A DNA stretch of 64,000 nt from Paenibacillus massiliensis 2301065 = DSM 16942 (GCF_000377505.1 NZ_KB898197.1:62001-126000); one strand, 5' to 3'; positions 43,695-52,882 are shown, counted from the stretch's first letter. Notes: generated by a model from the sequence alone, not told the origin. Made by a program: numbers and translations.

Positions 43695-45053
43695 ATGTTG
43701 TACAAAAAATCGTTCTTTTGCCTGCTCGGCACACAGAGCATGGCAAATGCTGCCGATGTGCTATATATTATGGCACTGGTGTCACTCATCTTTAATAGCA
43801 CTGACTCTATCATCACAGCCATACTCATTCCCTTGCTACGCATGGGAGCCCAGATGATCAGCGGTTTTTTTGCGCCGCTATTGCTCGTCAGATATCAGCT
43901 TCCTTTTATTTTGTTCATATCCCAGACCGGTCAGCTGGCCTTCTTCACCTTACTCGTGCTATATATCAATGCGGCACACCCAGCCACGGATTGGTTGGTT
44001 GTATTCTCACTTGTGCTGGGCATGTCCTTCCTGGATGGCTGGACGACTCCTGCAAGGAATGCGCTGGTTCCGCGTCTTGCGACGGGAGATGCGTTAATGA
44101 AGGCTAACAGTATGATTTCCGTCAGTGATCAGACGGTACAGCTCGCGGGCTGGGGGCTGAGTGGAATGCTTGTGGCTTTCGCAGGAGCGGAGAAGACACT
44201 GATAATTGCCGTCGTGCTATATGCCATCGCTATGCTCTTCACTGCTCTGCTGCGTGATCCAATGGAAGCAGGGCGCTTCTTCTTGCTTCGACCGCATACC
44301 TTGGTGAAGAGTGGAGATCAGAGGCTGCCCGAGGAACCGACTCCGATCCATTCGGCTTCTGCGGTGACGGCTGGCTCTGAGCAACATCAACCATCGAGAG
44401 ATGGAAAATGGGCCATACTACGAGAAGGCTGGATGTTGATTGGCAAAAGCACTCGCCTGCGGATTCTCACCTTCATGGATATGGTCGACATGCTGGGGGG
44501 CTCCGTATGGGTCGGTGCATTCACACTGGCCTTCGTCCAGCAGGTACTGCTTAAGGACGAGTCCTGGTGGGGATATATTAATGCCGCATATTTTGCGGGG
44601 ACGATTGTCGGCGGCCTGCTGGTGCTTATGCTAGTGAATCGCCTTCAGCACCGATTGTTCCCGGCTATGTTAGCTGGAATGACTGGTTATGCTATTCTGA
44701 CCATACTGTATGCTGTAAATGTATTACCCCTGATTAGTCTCATCGTGGTGCTAATTATGGGCTTGCCCGCTGAACTGGCTGTAGTATCCAGAAGGACTCT
44801 GATTCAGAAAAGTGTGGCGGTACATGATCTGCCGAAGGTGCTCTCGGCACAGGCAACGCTTATGAGCTTCACTTTCTGTGTATCCTTGTTACTGATGGGC
44901 TGGATCGCCGAACGGTTCGGAATTGTCAATCTGTATGTATTCGCTGGGCTGTTATCAGGAACGGCGGTATTGATTGGTTGGCTTGGTCGCAGATCCTTCG
45001 CGAGGGATGGCAACACCTCATCTGAACCTATTTCTGCACAGGGCGTGAATTAG
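43695..45053 (+). CDS. Major facilitator superfamily transporter
   Basis: A 452-residue membrane protein with about twelve helices and a hydrophilic middle loop (HSASAVTAGSEQHQPSRDGKW). The opening FFCLLGTQSMANAADVLYIMALVSLIF and GWTTPARNALVPRL resemble the MFS_3/enterobactin- or macrolide-exporter-like branch. Substrate unknown. AAGGAGAAG precedes the ATG. Stands alone between the transglutaminase-like gene and a repeat-rich gap. Confidence 0.82.
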   Translation: MLYKKSFFCLLGTQSMANAADVLYIMALVSLIFNSTDSIITAILIPLLRMGAQMISGFFAPLLLVRYQLPFILFISQTGQLAFFTLLVLYINAAHPATDWLVVFSLVLGMSFLDGWTTPARNALVPRLATGDALMKANSMISVSDQTVQLAGWGLSGMLVAFAGAEKTLIIAVVLYAIAMLFTALLRDPMEAGRFFLLRPHTLVKSGDQRLPEEPTPIHSASAVTAGSEQHQPSRDGKWAILREGWMLIGKSTRLRILTFMDMVDMLGGSVWVGAFTLAFVQQVLLKDESWWGYINAAYFAGTIVGGLLVLMLVNRLQHRLFPAMLAGMTGYAILTILYAVNVLPLISLIVVLIMGLPAELAVVSRRTLIQKSVAVHDLPKVLSAQATLMSFTFCVSLLLMGWIAERFGIVNLYVFAGLLSGTAVLIGWLGRRSFARDGNTSSEPISAQGVN

Positions 45054-45094
45054 TCGGCAGCAATAGTATCTTGCCCCGATCACACGTAAGTACA

Positions 45095-45339
45095 GAGTCG
45101 CTGCAAGCAATGAGCCCTGTCGGCTGCTACTAAGCCTACTGTTCTTTTGAACAAAGATCGTAAGCAGGTGAACAGCAAGCTGCAAGGCAGAGACTTTGTT
45201 TCTCTAAGGCTTCCCCGCTTTCCGCTAACGGCGGCGCTCTCCAGATCATTCAACATGAGCTCAGAATAGGTCGGGCTGTTCGTACTTTAATCGTATCTTG
45301 CTCGTACTTTGCTCGTATCTGGAGAGCTTGCAGCGACTC
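45095..45339. repeat. Dispersed MITE-like repeat, copy B, with terminal inverted repeats
   Basis: The 383-bp gap has no gene. 45095-45257 matches the reverse complement of copy A (34119-34285). A perfect 14-bp inverted repeat, GAGTCGCTGCAAGC at 45095 and its complement at 45326-45339, bounds the element. Inside the right part are short direct repeats of CTCGTACTTTG/CTCGTATCTTG type. Confidence 0.65.
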
Positions 45340-45436
45340 TATACATCCCCATACAACCCTATGCAACTATAGGGTCTGCAATGGTTCACGCCTTGGCATT
45401 TCTCGTAAGTATTAGTAAGCGGGAAGGAGGAGTCTA

Positions 45437-45943
45437 ATGGATACAGTCCAAGACCATCTGGACTATGGATTGACGATTGTCTTCGTCGGCTATAACCCCA
45501 GTCTCCGCTCAGGCGAGACGGGTCATCATTACGGTCATCCCGGGAATCGGTTCTGGCGGATACTTCATCAGTCTGGTCTGACCCCGCGGCTGTACAAGCC
45601 AAGCGAGGATGGCGAGCTGCTGAAGCTGGGATATGGCTTCACGAATATTGTAGCAAGGCCCACCCGCACAGCGGCCGAGATTACCCGTGAGGAATATGAA
45701 GAGGGAAGAAGCCTGCTCTATGACAAGCTGGCGAAATTTCGCCCTAGCTATGCTTGCTTTGTTGGTAAAGGAGTGTACACAGAGTTCAGTCGTCTGTCTG
45801 ATGTGCCATGGGGATTACAGGAGCATTCTGTCGTGGATGGTGTGCATGAATTCGTAGCCCCTTCTTCCAGCGGACTTGTCCGTATGCCGCTGGAAGAGGT
45901 TGTGGGCATGTATACACGTCTGCATGAGCTGATTAGCGAATAG
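45437..45943 (+). CDS. mug: Mismatch-specific uracil/thymine DNA glycosylase
   Basis: A 168-residue glycosylase of the Mug/TDG family, excising U or T mispaired with G and ethenocytosine. FVGYNPSLRSGETGHHYGHPGNRFWRIL is the family signature, with the catalytic-type Asn in GYNPS; LGYGFTNIVARPTRTAAEIT and VAPSSSGLVRMPLEEVVGMYTRL complete the pocket and DNA-binding loop. GGAAGGAGG precedes the ATG. Convergent with the CvfC-like gene. Confidence 0.9.
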   Translation: MDTVQDHLDYGLTIVFVGYNPSLRSGETGHHYGHPGNRFWRILHQSGLTPRLYKPSEDGELLKLGYGFTNIVARPTRTAAEITREEYEEGRSLLYDKLAKFRPSYACFVGKGVYTEFSRLSDVPWGLQEHSVVDGVHEFVAPSSSGLVRMPLEEVVGMYTRLHELISE

Positions 45944-45974
45944 CTGTGCTTCATTCAAACGGTGGGTGAGGGTA

Positions 45975-47108
45975 TTAAGAATTTCTGCGGGCCATTTGTT
46001 GCCATACCGTCCCAGCGGCCTGCTCACCGGATTCAATACGTTCTAATGCCATTCTGGCCTGCAGGCTGACCTCGAATTCAGGGTCCTGAGCTGCCTGCTC
46101 CAGTGCTTCCCGGGAATCCTCCGTGCCTACCTCGTACAGGAATCTGGCCGCGCGCCAGCGCACGAGCTTGCTGCTGTCGGACAAAGCCTCAATCATGGCA
46201 GGTGTAGCGGCAGCATCCCCGATATCGGACAAAGTATCCCCTGCTGTCCGGCGCACAGCAGCCGACGAATCCTTCAGCGCTTGATAGAGAAGCTCCATGG
46301 CCTCTGGTGTCTTGAGATCGCCGAGGTACACGACAGCAAGCCGGCGCAGCTGCATTTTGTCATCCGATAAAGCCTGACGTAGTAGTGGAAGATGCTTTGG
46401 CTCCGGCTCCAGCGCATCCAGCGCGGCGTAGCGTACACGCCAATCTGCCTGCTGCATGGCTTCTTGTAGCTCGGCATCTGTGTAGCTGCGACGCTGCTCC
46501 ACGAATTCGCCACCGTCTATGCTGTGCGCAATCGCCTGCTCGATCAGCTTGCGCAGCCGTTCTTGCGGATAGGCCGCCTCCAGCTCCTGCTCGACCTCCC
46601 TGGCGATGTCCGGCAATTCACCGTATCGTACTCCATAGTCGCTCAGCTTCCGTTCCTTGATCAGCGTAGCGCTGGCAATCTCGGTGACAGCTTGCACGAA
46701 TCGCTCCGACAGGGAGATTCGCTCCTCCTGCTGCCCGGCTTTTACCCGAATCTGCATCGGTACGGCCCGGAAAAATTGCACGAATACCTGTGCTTCCCCG
46801 TAATGCTCTCCGGCTCCTTCCTCTGGAAGCTCCCAATCGGCCTCCTGGCCATCTTCACCGAATTGCTCCCTCACCTCGCTTAGAACCGTCGACCAGTCTG
46901 CACTGCCCTTACGATCCAATGCCACGAAGTCTGCCGTATGAAATACACTCTTCACGCCTTCAATGCGCAGCATGCGGCGAATGAAGGGAGGAGCTGAGCG
47001 CTCGTTGTCCAGCGTATAAGTCTTGCGAATGCCGTCCTCCAGACGTTCATCCAGATGAAGCATCATGGTGTTCGGACTTGGGGTTGGCTCTATAGAAGTT
47101 ACTTTCAT
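45975..47108 (-). CDS. CvfC/YpgR-like protein: NifU-N-like domain plus HEAT repeats
   Basis: A 377-residue cytoplasmic protein. Residues 1-100 (MKVTSIEPTPSPNTMMLHLD..., RIEGVKSVFHTADFVALDRKG) form an Nfu N-terminal-like domain. The C-terminal 170 residues are HEAT/PBS-lyase-like repeats (DWRVRYAALDAL, KMQLRRLAVVYLGDL, AAVRRTAGDTLSDIGD, KLVRWRAARFLYEVG). This pair is that of 'conserved virulence factor C' (S. aureus CvfC, B. subtilis YpgR); the molecular role is unresolved. The ATG at 47108 follows AAGGAGG by about 11 bp; the upstream in-frame extension lacks conservation. Confidence 0.85.
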   Translation of the reverse strand: MKVTSIEPTPSPNTMMLHLDERLEDGIRKTYTLDNERSAPPFIRRMLRIEGVKSVFHTADFVALDRKGSADWSTVLSEVREQFGEDGQEADWELPEEGAGEHYGEAQVFVQFFRAVPMQIRVKAGQQEERISLSERFVQAVTEIASATLIKERKLSDYGVRYGELPDIAREVEQELEAAYPQERLRKLIEQAIAHSIDGGEFVEQRRSYTDAELQEAMQQADWRVRYAALDALEPEPKHLPLLRQALSDDKMQLRRLAVVYLGDLKTPEAMELLYQALKDSSAAVRRTAGDTLSDIGDAAATPAMIEALSDSSKLVRWRAARFLYEVGTEDSREALEQAAQDPEFEVSLQARMALERIESGEQAAGTVWQQMARRNS

Positions 47109-47222
47109 AACCTTGATTTCCTCCTTATTTCGAATTGCAGTTTCCTGAATTTTAACTAACTCTATTGTACATGATTCTATTGTCTGTGCCAAAAGCAAGG
47201 AACCTTACGCTCCGGTGAGGCC

Positions 47223-47250
47223 GAACAGGATTCACTGAACAGGATTCACG
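47223..47250. repeat. Tandem 14-bp repeat upstream of the cyd genes
   Basis: GAACAGGATTCACT followed directly by GAACAGGATTCACG, in the gap between the CvfC-like gene and the cyd locus. Confidence 0.75.
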
Positions 47251-47338
47251 TTGGCATTTGGTTAAAATGTGGAAATTTGGACCACAATGTAATTATCGGC
47301 ATATCGGCTGATACGAAGCGAATCAGGAGGTGGTATGA

Positions 47339-47440
47339 ATGTTCCGCAAGCAGGAAAAAGCTCTGATTATTGTATGCTGTGTGATTGCAGTCATCATGCT
47401 GTACTCCCTGATTAAAAGTATCAGCCGCTTGATGTCGTAA
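47339..47440 (+). CDS. 33-residue membrane peptide upstream of cydA
   Basis: A short frame starting 8 bp after AGGAGG. It encodes a charged start (MFRKQEKA), one hydrophobic helix (LIIVCCVIAVIMLYSLI) and a basic end. It precedes cydA by 29 bp on the same strand, which suggests co-expression. It differs from CydS and CydX; it might be an additional oxidase-associated subunit. A competing frame at 47335 (26 codons) is not hydrophobic. Confidence 0.55.
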   Translation: MFRKQEKALIIVCCVIAVIMLYSLIKSISRLMS

Positions 47441-47469
47441 TACCGATTTGTTCAAAGGAGTGTAGCTGT

Positions 47470-48807
47470 ATGTCCGCGCTGGACCCCGTGATCCTGAGCC
47501 GGCTCCTCACCGGCATTACGCTGTTCGTACATATTATATTTGCTTCCATCGGGGTAGGAATCCCGCTGATGATTGCGTTGGCAGAATGGAGAGGTGTGCG
47601 GACGGGTGATCCTCACTATACTCTGCTAGCCCGCCGCTGGGCTCGTGGCTTCGTCATTACTGTCGCTGTCGGCGTTGTAACAGGCACCTCGATCGGTCTC
47701 CAGCTCAGTCTACTCTGGCCGACCTTCATGCGGGTGGCGGGGCAGGCGATCGCTCTGCCGTTATTTCTGGAGACGTTCGCCTTTTTCATCGAAGCTATCT
47801 TTCTGGGTATCTATCTGTACACCTGGGAGCGATTCCGTGGTAAATACACGCATCTATTACTCTTGATCCCGGTAGCCGTTGCTTCATCCGCCTCCGCCAT
47901 CTTCATCACGACAGTGAATGCCTTCATGAACCAGCCGCAGGGCTTCGCGCTAGTGAATGGGATTATGACGGACATCAATCCGCTCGTAGCGATGTTCAAT
48001 CCAGCGACCCCGACCAAGGTCTCTCACGTCCTTGCGTCCTCCTATACGTTGAGTGCAGGCGTACTGGCAGGCATTGCAGCCTATAGTCTGCTGAAGGGCA
48101 AAAATCATGCGTATTTCAAAAAAGCGCTGAAGCTGACGACAGTCTGCACCTTTGTATTCGCGCTTGGAACGGTACTGATTGGAGATGCATCCGGTAAATT
48201 CCTGGCGAAGTACCAGCCTGAGAAGCTGGCAGCCGCGGAGTGGCACTTCGACACGATGTCTGAGGCTCCGTTCGTATACGGAGGATATATGGACAAGAAC
48301 GGCGATATCAAGTATGCACTGGAGATTCCCTATGCGCTTAGCATTCTGGCTGGCAATAGCCCGAGTACTGTGGTCAAGGGACTGAATGATTATCCAGAGG
48401 ACCTGCGACCTCCGTTGTCGATCCATTATATGTTCGATCTGAAGATTACGACCGGTGTGCTTATTCTCTGCATTCCATTGCTCTATATCCTGCGAAAATG
48501 GCTTCCGGGACGCAAGCCTTATCCGAAATGGCTGCTACTCGCGCTGCTACTTGTTGGTCCGATGGCCATGGTGGCGATTGAGCTCGGCTGGATGTTCGCG
48601 GAGGTCGGAAGACAGCCGTGGATTCTACGTGGTTATATGAAGGTATCTGAGGCCGCAACAACCTCTGGCAGTGTGGGGTGGATGCTGGTGATGTTCATTG
48701 TTCTCTATCTTGTGCTGTGCTTATCAGCTATACGAGTGCTCAGCAAGCTGTTCCGCAACAAGGATGCGCTTGAAGAGATTCGGCAGCTTGGCATAGAGGG
48801 GGCATAG
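47470..48807 (+). CDS. cydA: Cytochrome bd quinol oxidase subunit I
   Basis: A 445-residue membrane subunit carrying the haems. His21 in LFVHIIFASIGVG is the haem b595/d ligand; HVLASSYTLSAGVLA and IHYMFDLKITTG (Met about 321) hold the haem b558 ligands. The short Q-loop (YQPEKLAAAEWHFDT...) is of the CIO/short type found in Gram-positives. It oxidises menaquinol and reduces oxygen without proton pumping. Start 29 bp after the 33-residue peptide gene. Confidence 0.94.
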   Translation: MSALDPVILSRLLTGITLFVHIIFASIGVGIPLMIALAEWRGVRTGDPHYTLLARRWARGFVITVAVGVVTGTSIGLQLSLLWPTFMRVAGQAIALPLFLETFAFFIEAIFLGIYLYTWERFRGKYTHLLLLIPVAVASSASAIFITTVNAFMNQPQGFALVNGIMTDINPLVAMFNPATPTKVSHVLASSYTLSAGVLAGIAAYSLLKGKNHAYFKKALKLTTVCTFVFALGTVLIGDASGKFLAKYQPEKLAAAEWHFDTMSEAPFVYGGYMDKNGDIKYALEIPYALSILAGNSPSTVVKGLNDYPEDLRPPLSIHYMFDLKITTGVLILCIPLLYILRKWLPGRKPYPKWLLLALLLVGPMAMVAIELGWMFAEVGRQPWILRGYMKVSEAATTSGSVGWMLVMFIVLYLVLCLSAIRVLSKLFRNKDALEEIRQLGIEGA

Positions 48808-48811
48808 GAGC

Positions 48812-49843
48812 ATGAGCTATGAACTGATAGGTATCACGGTGCTCTGGACGTTCCTGTTCGGGTACTTGCTTGTGGCCTCCATTGATTTTGGGGCAGGCTT
48901 CTTCAGCTTCTACAGCGTACTGACTGGTCACCGCAACCTGATCCACAACATTATCCAGCGCTACCTGTCACCAGTGTGGGAAGTAACGAATGTGTTCCTG
49001 ATCTTCTTTGTAGTCGGATTGGTCGGATTTTTCCCGGATACGGCTTACTACTATGGTACAGGGCTACTGGTCCCGGGAAGCATCGCGCTGGTGTTGATTG
49101 CAATTCGTGGGGTGTACTATGCATATAACACCTATGGCAACAATGGGGACAATAACATCATTTACATGGCCTTGTACGGGGCGACAGGCCTGCTCATCCC
49201 TGCCGCTCTGTCTACGATCCTCGCGATATCCGAGGGTGGGGTTATTGAAGAGCGGGATGGACTGGTCACGCTAGGCTGGGGGACGTTCTTAGCGAACCCC
49301 TACACATGGGCAGTCATCCTGCTTGCGCTGGTGAGCGTGCTGTATATCTCCGCGATGTTCCTGTCGTATTATGCCAAGCGTGCGGGGGATGACTTGGCTT
49401 TCGAGGTGGTCAGAGGATATGCTCTGCTCTGGAGCGGGCCGACAATTGTCGCGAGTGTCCTCGCTTTTTTCCAGATTAATCGTCAGAACCCGGAGCATTT
49501 TGCGAACATGCTTGATCAGGCCTGGATATTCATAGCCTCGTTCATATGCTTTGTGCTGGCGGTCTATTTATTATGGAAGCGGCGGAATCTGGGGACCAGC
49601 TTCATCTTCGTGATCCTTCAGTTCGCATGTGCCTGGTACGGCTATGGGGGCACGCATCTGCCCTATATTCTGTATCCCTACATATCCATCTATGAGAGCT
49701 TCACGAATGATGCCATGGGTATTGCGCTGATAACGGCCTTTTGCGCGGGGCTGCTTGTGCTGATCCCTTCGCTGATTCTGCTACTCAGACTGTTCCTGTT
49801 CGATGCGGCATACATTCGCGGACATAACCGCGGGAAGGGGTGA
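48812..49843 (+). CDS. cydB: Cytochrome bd quinol oxidase subunit II
   Basis: A 343-residue membrane subunit with eight to nine helices. YLLVASIDFGAGFFSFY and YLSPVWEVTNVFLIFFVVGLVGFFPDTAYYYG are CydB hallmarks. It pairs with CydA and begins 4 bp after the cydA stop. Ends 5 bp before the cydS start codon. Confidence 0.94.
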   Translation: MSYELIGITVLWTFLFGYLLVASIDFGAGFFSFYSVLTGHRNLIHNIIQRYLSPVWEVTNVFLIFFVVGLVGFFPDTAYYYGTGLLVPGSIALVLIAIRGVYYAYNTYGNNGDNNIIYMALYGATGLLIPAALSTILAISEGGVIEERDGLVTLGWGTFLANPYTWAVILLALVSVLYISAMFLSYYAKRAGDDLAFEVVRGYALLWSGPTIVASVLAFFQINRQNPEHFANMLDQAWIFIASFICFVLAVYLLWKRRNLGTSFIFVILQFACAWYGYGGTHLPYILYPYISIYESFTNDAMGIALITAFCAGLLVLIPSLILLLRLFLFDAAYIRGHNRGKG

Positions 49844-49848
49844 GGTGG

Positions 49849-49959
49849 ATGGCAGCCTTTGAGCATTTTACGATCATGTACGAATCTCCGCTAATTATTC
49901 TTGCGGTTATTGTATTCCTGTTCATCTACACAGCCAGATACAAGAACCCGGAGGATTAG
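49849..49959 (+). CDS. cydS: Cytochrome bd small subunit CydS
   Basis: A 36-residue single-helix peptide. FTIMYESPLIILAVIVFLFIY with a short charged tail (RYKNPED) resembles the Geobacillus-type CydS (FLIMYAP...), which fills the site of the third subunit in bd oxidases and may block oxygen access to haem. It follows cydB by 5 bp; GGGGTGAGGTGG before the ATG is its site. Confidence 0.8.
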   Translation: MAAFEHFTIMYESPLIILAVIVFLFIYTARYKNPED

Positions 49960-50100
49960 GGTAGGACAATCCCGGCCTGGATGGAGAGTAGCATGGATTA
50001 TCGCAGCCAAGAGAAGCAAGATGATCTCTAGAAGTAAGAGAATCGAGTGAATGATGAGGACAACATGGATTATAAGGACGAAGGGGACTACGAGATAAAC

Positions 50101-50156
50101 GAGCTCCACCAGCTCCACCAAATCCACGAGATCCACAAAATCCATGAGAACCACGA
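50101..50156. repeat. 9-bp CCAC minisatellite
   Basis: About six tandem copies of a unit of the type RMTCCACVA (CTCCACCAG, CTCCACCAA, ATCCACGAG, ATCCACAAA...). It lies in a 534-bp gap after cydS. On the plus strand a 42-codon frame (50047-50175, GTG start) reads it as [LI]-H-x six times; I do not call this a gene. Confidence 0.7.
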
Positions 50157-50313
50157 GAATAGAGACCGTCTGTGAAGGAAGTGTAGAATTCGACAGATCG
50201 CTCAGCCTTGTAGAAGTACAGGAGGAATGCGGCACAATATGTCGTTTTTTGACATCGACCGTACGGGGCAGTATGCTTCCAGAGAGGGGCATATTGCTGC
50301 GTGCGGTTTTTGG

Positions 50314-50387
50314 CATGCTGCGGTTCCTGGATGCTGCCGGTTCGTGACGACATGCTGCGGGTTCTAGATACTTCCAGTTCATGACGA
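50314..50387. repeat. Tandem 37-bp imperfect repeat
   Basis: Two adjacent 37-bp copies, 50314-50350 and 50351-50387, each beginning CATGCTGCGG and ending in TGACGA. They lie in the same gap. No gene or clear promoter was seen in the remaining sequence of 49960-50493. Confidence 0.75.
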
Positions 50388-50493
50388 AATGACGTGATCA
50401 CGGGGCATTCTGCTAAAGACGAAATAAAAGCGAGAGTTTCAGGATGGATGAGGGTGTTAAATGTATTAAAAGCCTCGTCAGGAAGGAGAAGCA

Positions 50494-51507
50494 GTGACCA
50501 TGCCAAAATTCCGATTCAACAATATAGATAATGTCAGCACAGACAAGACCCTGAAGCAGTTCCGGCAGTGGCGAGAGGAGCGACGACGCAAAATCAAGGA
50601 TTATTCCTTTGTAGTCCCCAGCCATGCACCAGAGCTGACCTATTTGCAGGAAAATAAGGAGACGACCACGATTACGTGGGTAGGGCATTCTACGTTCTTC
50701 ATTCAATATATGGGATTGAATATCGTGACCGATCCGGTATGGGCTGAGCGCATGGCCTTTAACCGCAGGCTCACTCCACCAGGCATCCCCATTCATGATG
50801 TGCCGCCACTTGATGTCATTCTGCTGTCTCATTCGCATTATGATCATATGCATATGGCATCCCTACGGAAGCTGTACAGTGCGGGTACTACGGTAATCGT
50901 TCCGGTGGGCTTGAAGTCGAAAATGATCCGCAAGGGCTTCCACCGCTGTCAGGAAATGAATTGGTGGGAGCATGTGATCGTGGGAGGAGTGCGTATCTCC
51001 TTTGTGCCTGCTCAGCACTGGACGCGTCGGACTCTGATGGATACGAATACATCCCATTGGGGCGGCTTTGTGCTCCAATCCGAAGCGCATGTGAGCGGAC
51101 ACGGCGGCACACTGGATGCAAATCCTGAGGTAGCGTCCGAGGAGTTGGCCCCGATGCCGCCTACTATATATTTTGTCGGGGATACCGGCTATTTCCGTGG
51201 CTTCAAGGAAATTGGCGAGCGGTTCCCGATTGATCTGACCTTAATGCCTATTGGTGCCTACGAGCCGGAATGGTTCATGACCTCCCAGCATGTGACGCCC
51301 GAGGAGGCGTTGCAGGGCTTCGTTGAGACAGGCTCCAAGCTCATGGTGCCCATGCATTATGGCACGTTCAAATTGGCTGATGATACGCCTCGGGAAGCGC
51401 TTGATAGGCTAGAGGTAGAGCGTGAACGACTCGGCATTGCGCCAGAGCGGATTCAGGTGCTGGGCCACGGTGAGACTTTGAGGGTAGAGAATCATCTGCT
51501 CGGATAG
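50494..51507 (+). CDS. Metallo-beta-lactamase-fold hydrolase
   Basis: A 337-residue soluble hydrolase. WVGHSTFFIQYMGLNIVTDPVW opens the fold, LLSHSHYDHMH (HxHxDH, about residues 112-118) binds two metals, YFVGDTGYFRGF holds the bridging Asp and MVPMHYGTF the last His. It resembles the NAPE-hydrolysing phospholipase D/UlaG branch. The substrate is unknown. GGAAGGAG precedes a GTG start at 50494; ATG at 50500 is equally possible. Confidence 0.85.
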   Translation: MTMPKFRFNNIDNVSTDKTLKQFRQWREERRRKIKDYSFVVPSHAPELTYLQENKETTTITWVGHSTFFIQYMGLNIVTDPVWAERMAFNRRLTPPGIPIHDVPPLDVILLSHSHYDHMHMASLRKLYSAGTTVIVPVGLKSKMIRKGFHRCQEMNWWEHVIVGGVRISFVPAQHWTRRTLMDTNTSHWGGFVLQSEAHVSGHGGTLDANPEVASEELAPMPPTIYFVGDTGYFRGFKEIGERFPIDLTLMPIGAYEPEWFMTSQHVTPEEALQGFVETGSKLMVPMHYGTFKLADDTPREALDRLEVERERLGIAPERIQVLGHGETLRVENHLLG

Positions 51508-51524
51508 GTATATGTTGACACCCA

Positions 51525-51586
51525 AAAGAAACCATCCTTTGAAAATGCGGACACCGACCACACATTTCAAAGGAAAGGTTTCTTTT
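51525..51586. terminator. Long bidirectional terminator
   Basis: AAAAGAAACCATCCTTTGAA pairs almost fully with TTTCAAAGGAAAGGTTTCTTTT over about 23 bp around a 15-nt loop. It lies between two convergent genes and has A- and T-rich sides, so it can end both. Confidence 0.85.
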
Positions 51587-51592
51587 GCTTTG

Positions 51593-52147
51593 TTAGGAGG
51601 GATAGTTCAAGATCATGCTCAGCCGGGTCATGCTCTGGCCGGAATTGTGGTACGAGTGCGGTCTGTCTGCCTTGAAGCGGATGGCATCCCCGGCATGCAG
51701 CGTGTACTCCTCGTTACCGACACTCAAGGACAGCTCGCCATCGAAGACAGTAATCCATTCCTCGGTTCCTTCAATATGTCCGCTTGCATCCAGGCTACCA
51801 CCGGAATCAATCTCCACGTTATACACCTCACTGCGTCGCTCTTCATCAAAAGAAAACATGGAATAGACACGATATCTACCACCATCCTCTAGCAATGGGC
51901 GAATGTCCTTTCTCTTCACAATCGTAGTATCTGGCTGAGGCTGGTGAATCAAGGAGGAGAAGGATATTTTGAGGCCATTGGCGATCTTCCAGATCGTCGT
52001 AATGGTAGGTGTCGATTCCCCGCGCTCGATCTGACCGATCATCGTCTTGCTGACGCCAGTTAATTCGGCAACCTTCTCCAGGCTGAGCTTCTTGTCAGCT
52101 CTGATCTTCTTGACGTTCTCGGCGATAATGGCATTAATATTCTCCAT
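51593..52147 (-). CDS. XRE-family regulator with cupin domain
   Basis: A 184-residue regulator. Helix-turn-helix at about 10-65 (LSLEKVAELTGVSKTMIGQIERGESTPTITTIWKIANGL); a C-terminal cupin (EEWITVFDGELSLSVGNEEYTLHAGDAIRFKADRPHSYHN) binds a small ligand. The family controls amino-acid or drug-related genes. It is divergent from a LysE exporter gene over 114 bp, which is therefore its likely target. Confidence 0.88.
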   Translation of the reverse strand: MENINAIIAENVKKIRADKKLSLEKVAELTGVSKTMIGQIERGESTPTITTIWKIANGLKISFSSLIHQPQPDTTIVKRKDIRPLLEDGGRYRVYSMFSFDEERRSEVYNVEIDSGGSLDASGHIEGTEEWITVFDGELSLSVGNEEYTLHAGDAIRFKADRPHSYHNSGQSMTRLSMILNYPS

Positions 52148-52261
52148 GCGAATTCCTCCAAATTCTATTTACTTTATAACGACCGATATGTACAATAAAA
52201 AGATCAAATGCTATATAACGTCTAATTCGTTCGTTATAACATATGATAGGGGGAGCACAAC

Positions 52262-52843
52262 GTGCTGGGTTCTTTACTTATTTTTGCATTGGTCGCGAGC
52301 TTTACGCCTGGACCCAATAATATCATGGCGCTGATGCTTGCCAATCGATTCGGGCTGAGCAGAACGGTGAAGTTTTGTCTTGGTGTGGGGACCGGCTTCT
52401 TTATTATTATTCTGGTGTGCTGCTTCTTCAATGTAATGTTACATCATGCGTTGCCGAAGGCCGAGCCTGTGATGGCTGTGCTTGGCGCGCTATATCTAGT
52501 CTATCTGGCATTTAAAATGATGACAAGCAAGCTGGAGAATGATTCTGACTCGGGAGCTCGCCATAACAGCTTTCATGCAGGTATGCTGCTGCAATTCATT
52601 AATCCCAAAGGGATATTGTACGGAATTACAGTAACTTCAACTTTTATTCTTCCCAATAATTCCTCGTACGCTGCCTTGTTGAGCTATTCTGTCATTGTAG
52701 CACTGATCGGGTGTATGGGTACCTTTAGCTGGAGTATCTTTGGTTCAGTCTTTCGTAGTCTGCTGGCGAAGTATCAGAGGGGGTTTAATGTGGTGATGGG
52801 GTTGCTGCTGATCTATTGTGCGGCTACCATTGTGATTCACTGA
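52262..52843 (+). CDS. LysE-family amino acid exporter
   Basis: A 193-residue membrane protein with about six helices. FALVASFTPGPNNIMALMLANRFG is the LysE/RhtB opening, and QFINPKGILYGI the second family motif. It probably exports an amino acid or related metabolite. GTG start with GGGGGAG upstream. Divergent XRE/cupin regulator alongside. Confidence 0.88.
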   Translation: MLGSLLIFALVASFTPGPNNIMALMLANRFGLSRTVKFCLGVGTGFFIIILVCCFFNVMLHHALPKAEPVMAVLGALYLVYLAFKMMTSKLENDSDSGARHNSFHAGMLLQFINPKGILYGITVTSTFILPNNSSYAALLSYSVIVALIGCMGTFSWSIFGSVFRSLLAKYQRGFNVVMGLLLIYCAATIVIH

Positions 52844-52882
52844 GTAGGCAGGGATACGGAGATACTAACTATTTTCAACAAT

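Noticed and set aside
47250..47290. Possible Rex site before the cyd genes (TGTGG...CCACA)
   Set aside because: Only 5-bp arms match and spacing differs from the Rex consensus.
49891..50506. Two minus-strand frames of 163 and 194 codons after cydB
   Set aside because: They owe their length to the CCAC minisatellite, overlap cydS and lack domain motifs.
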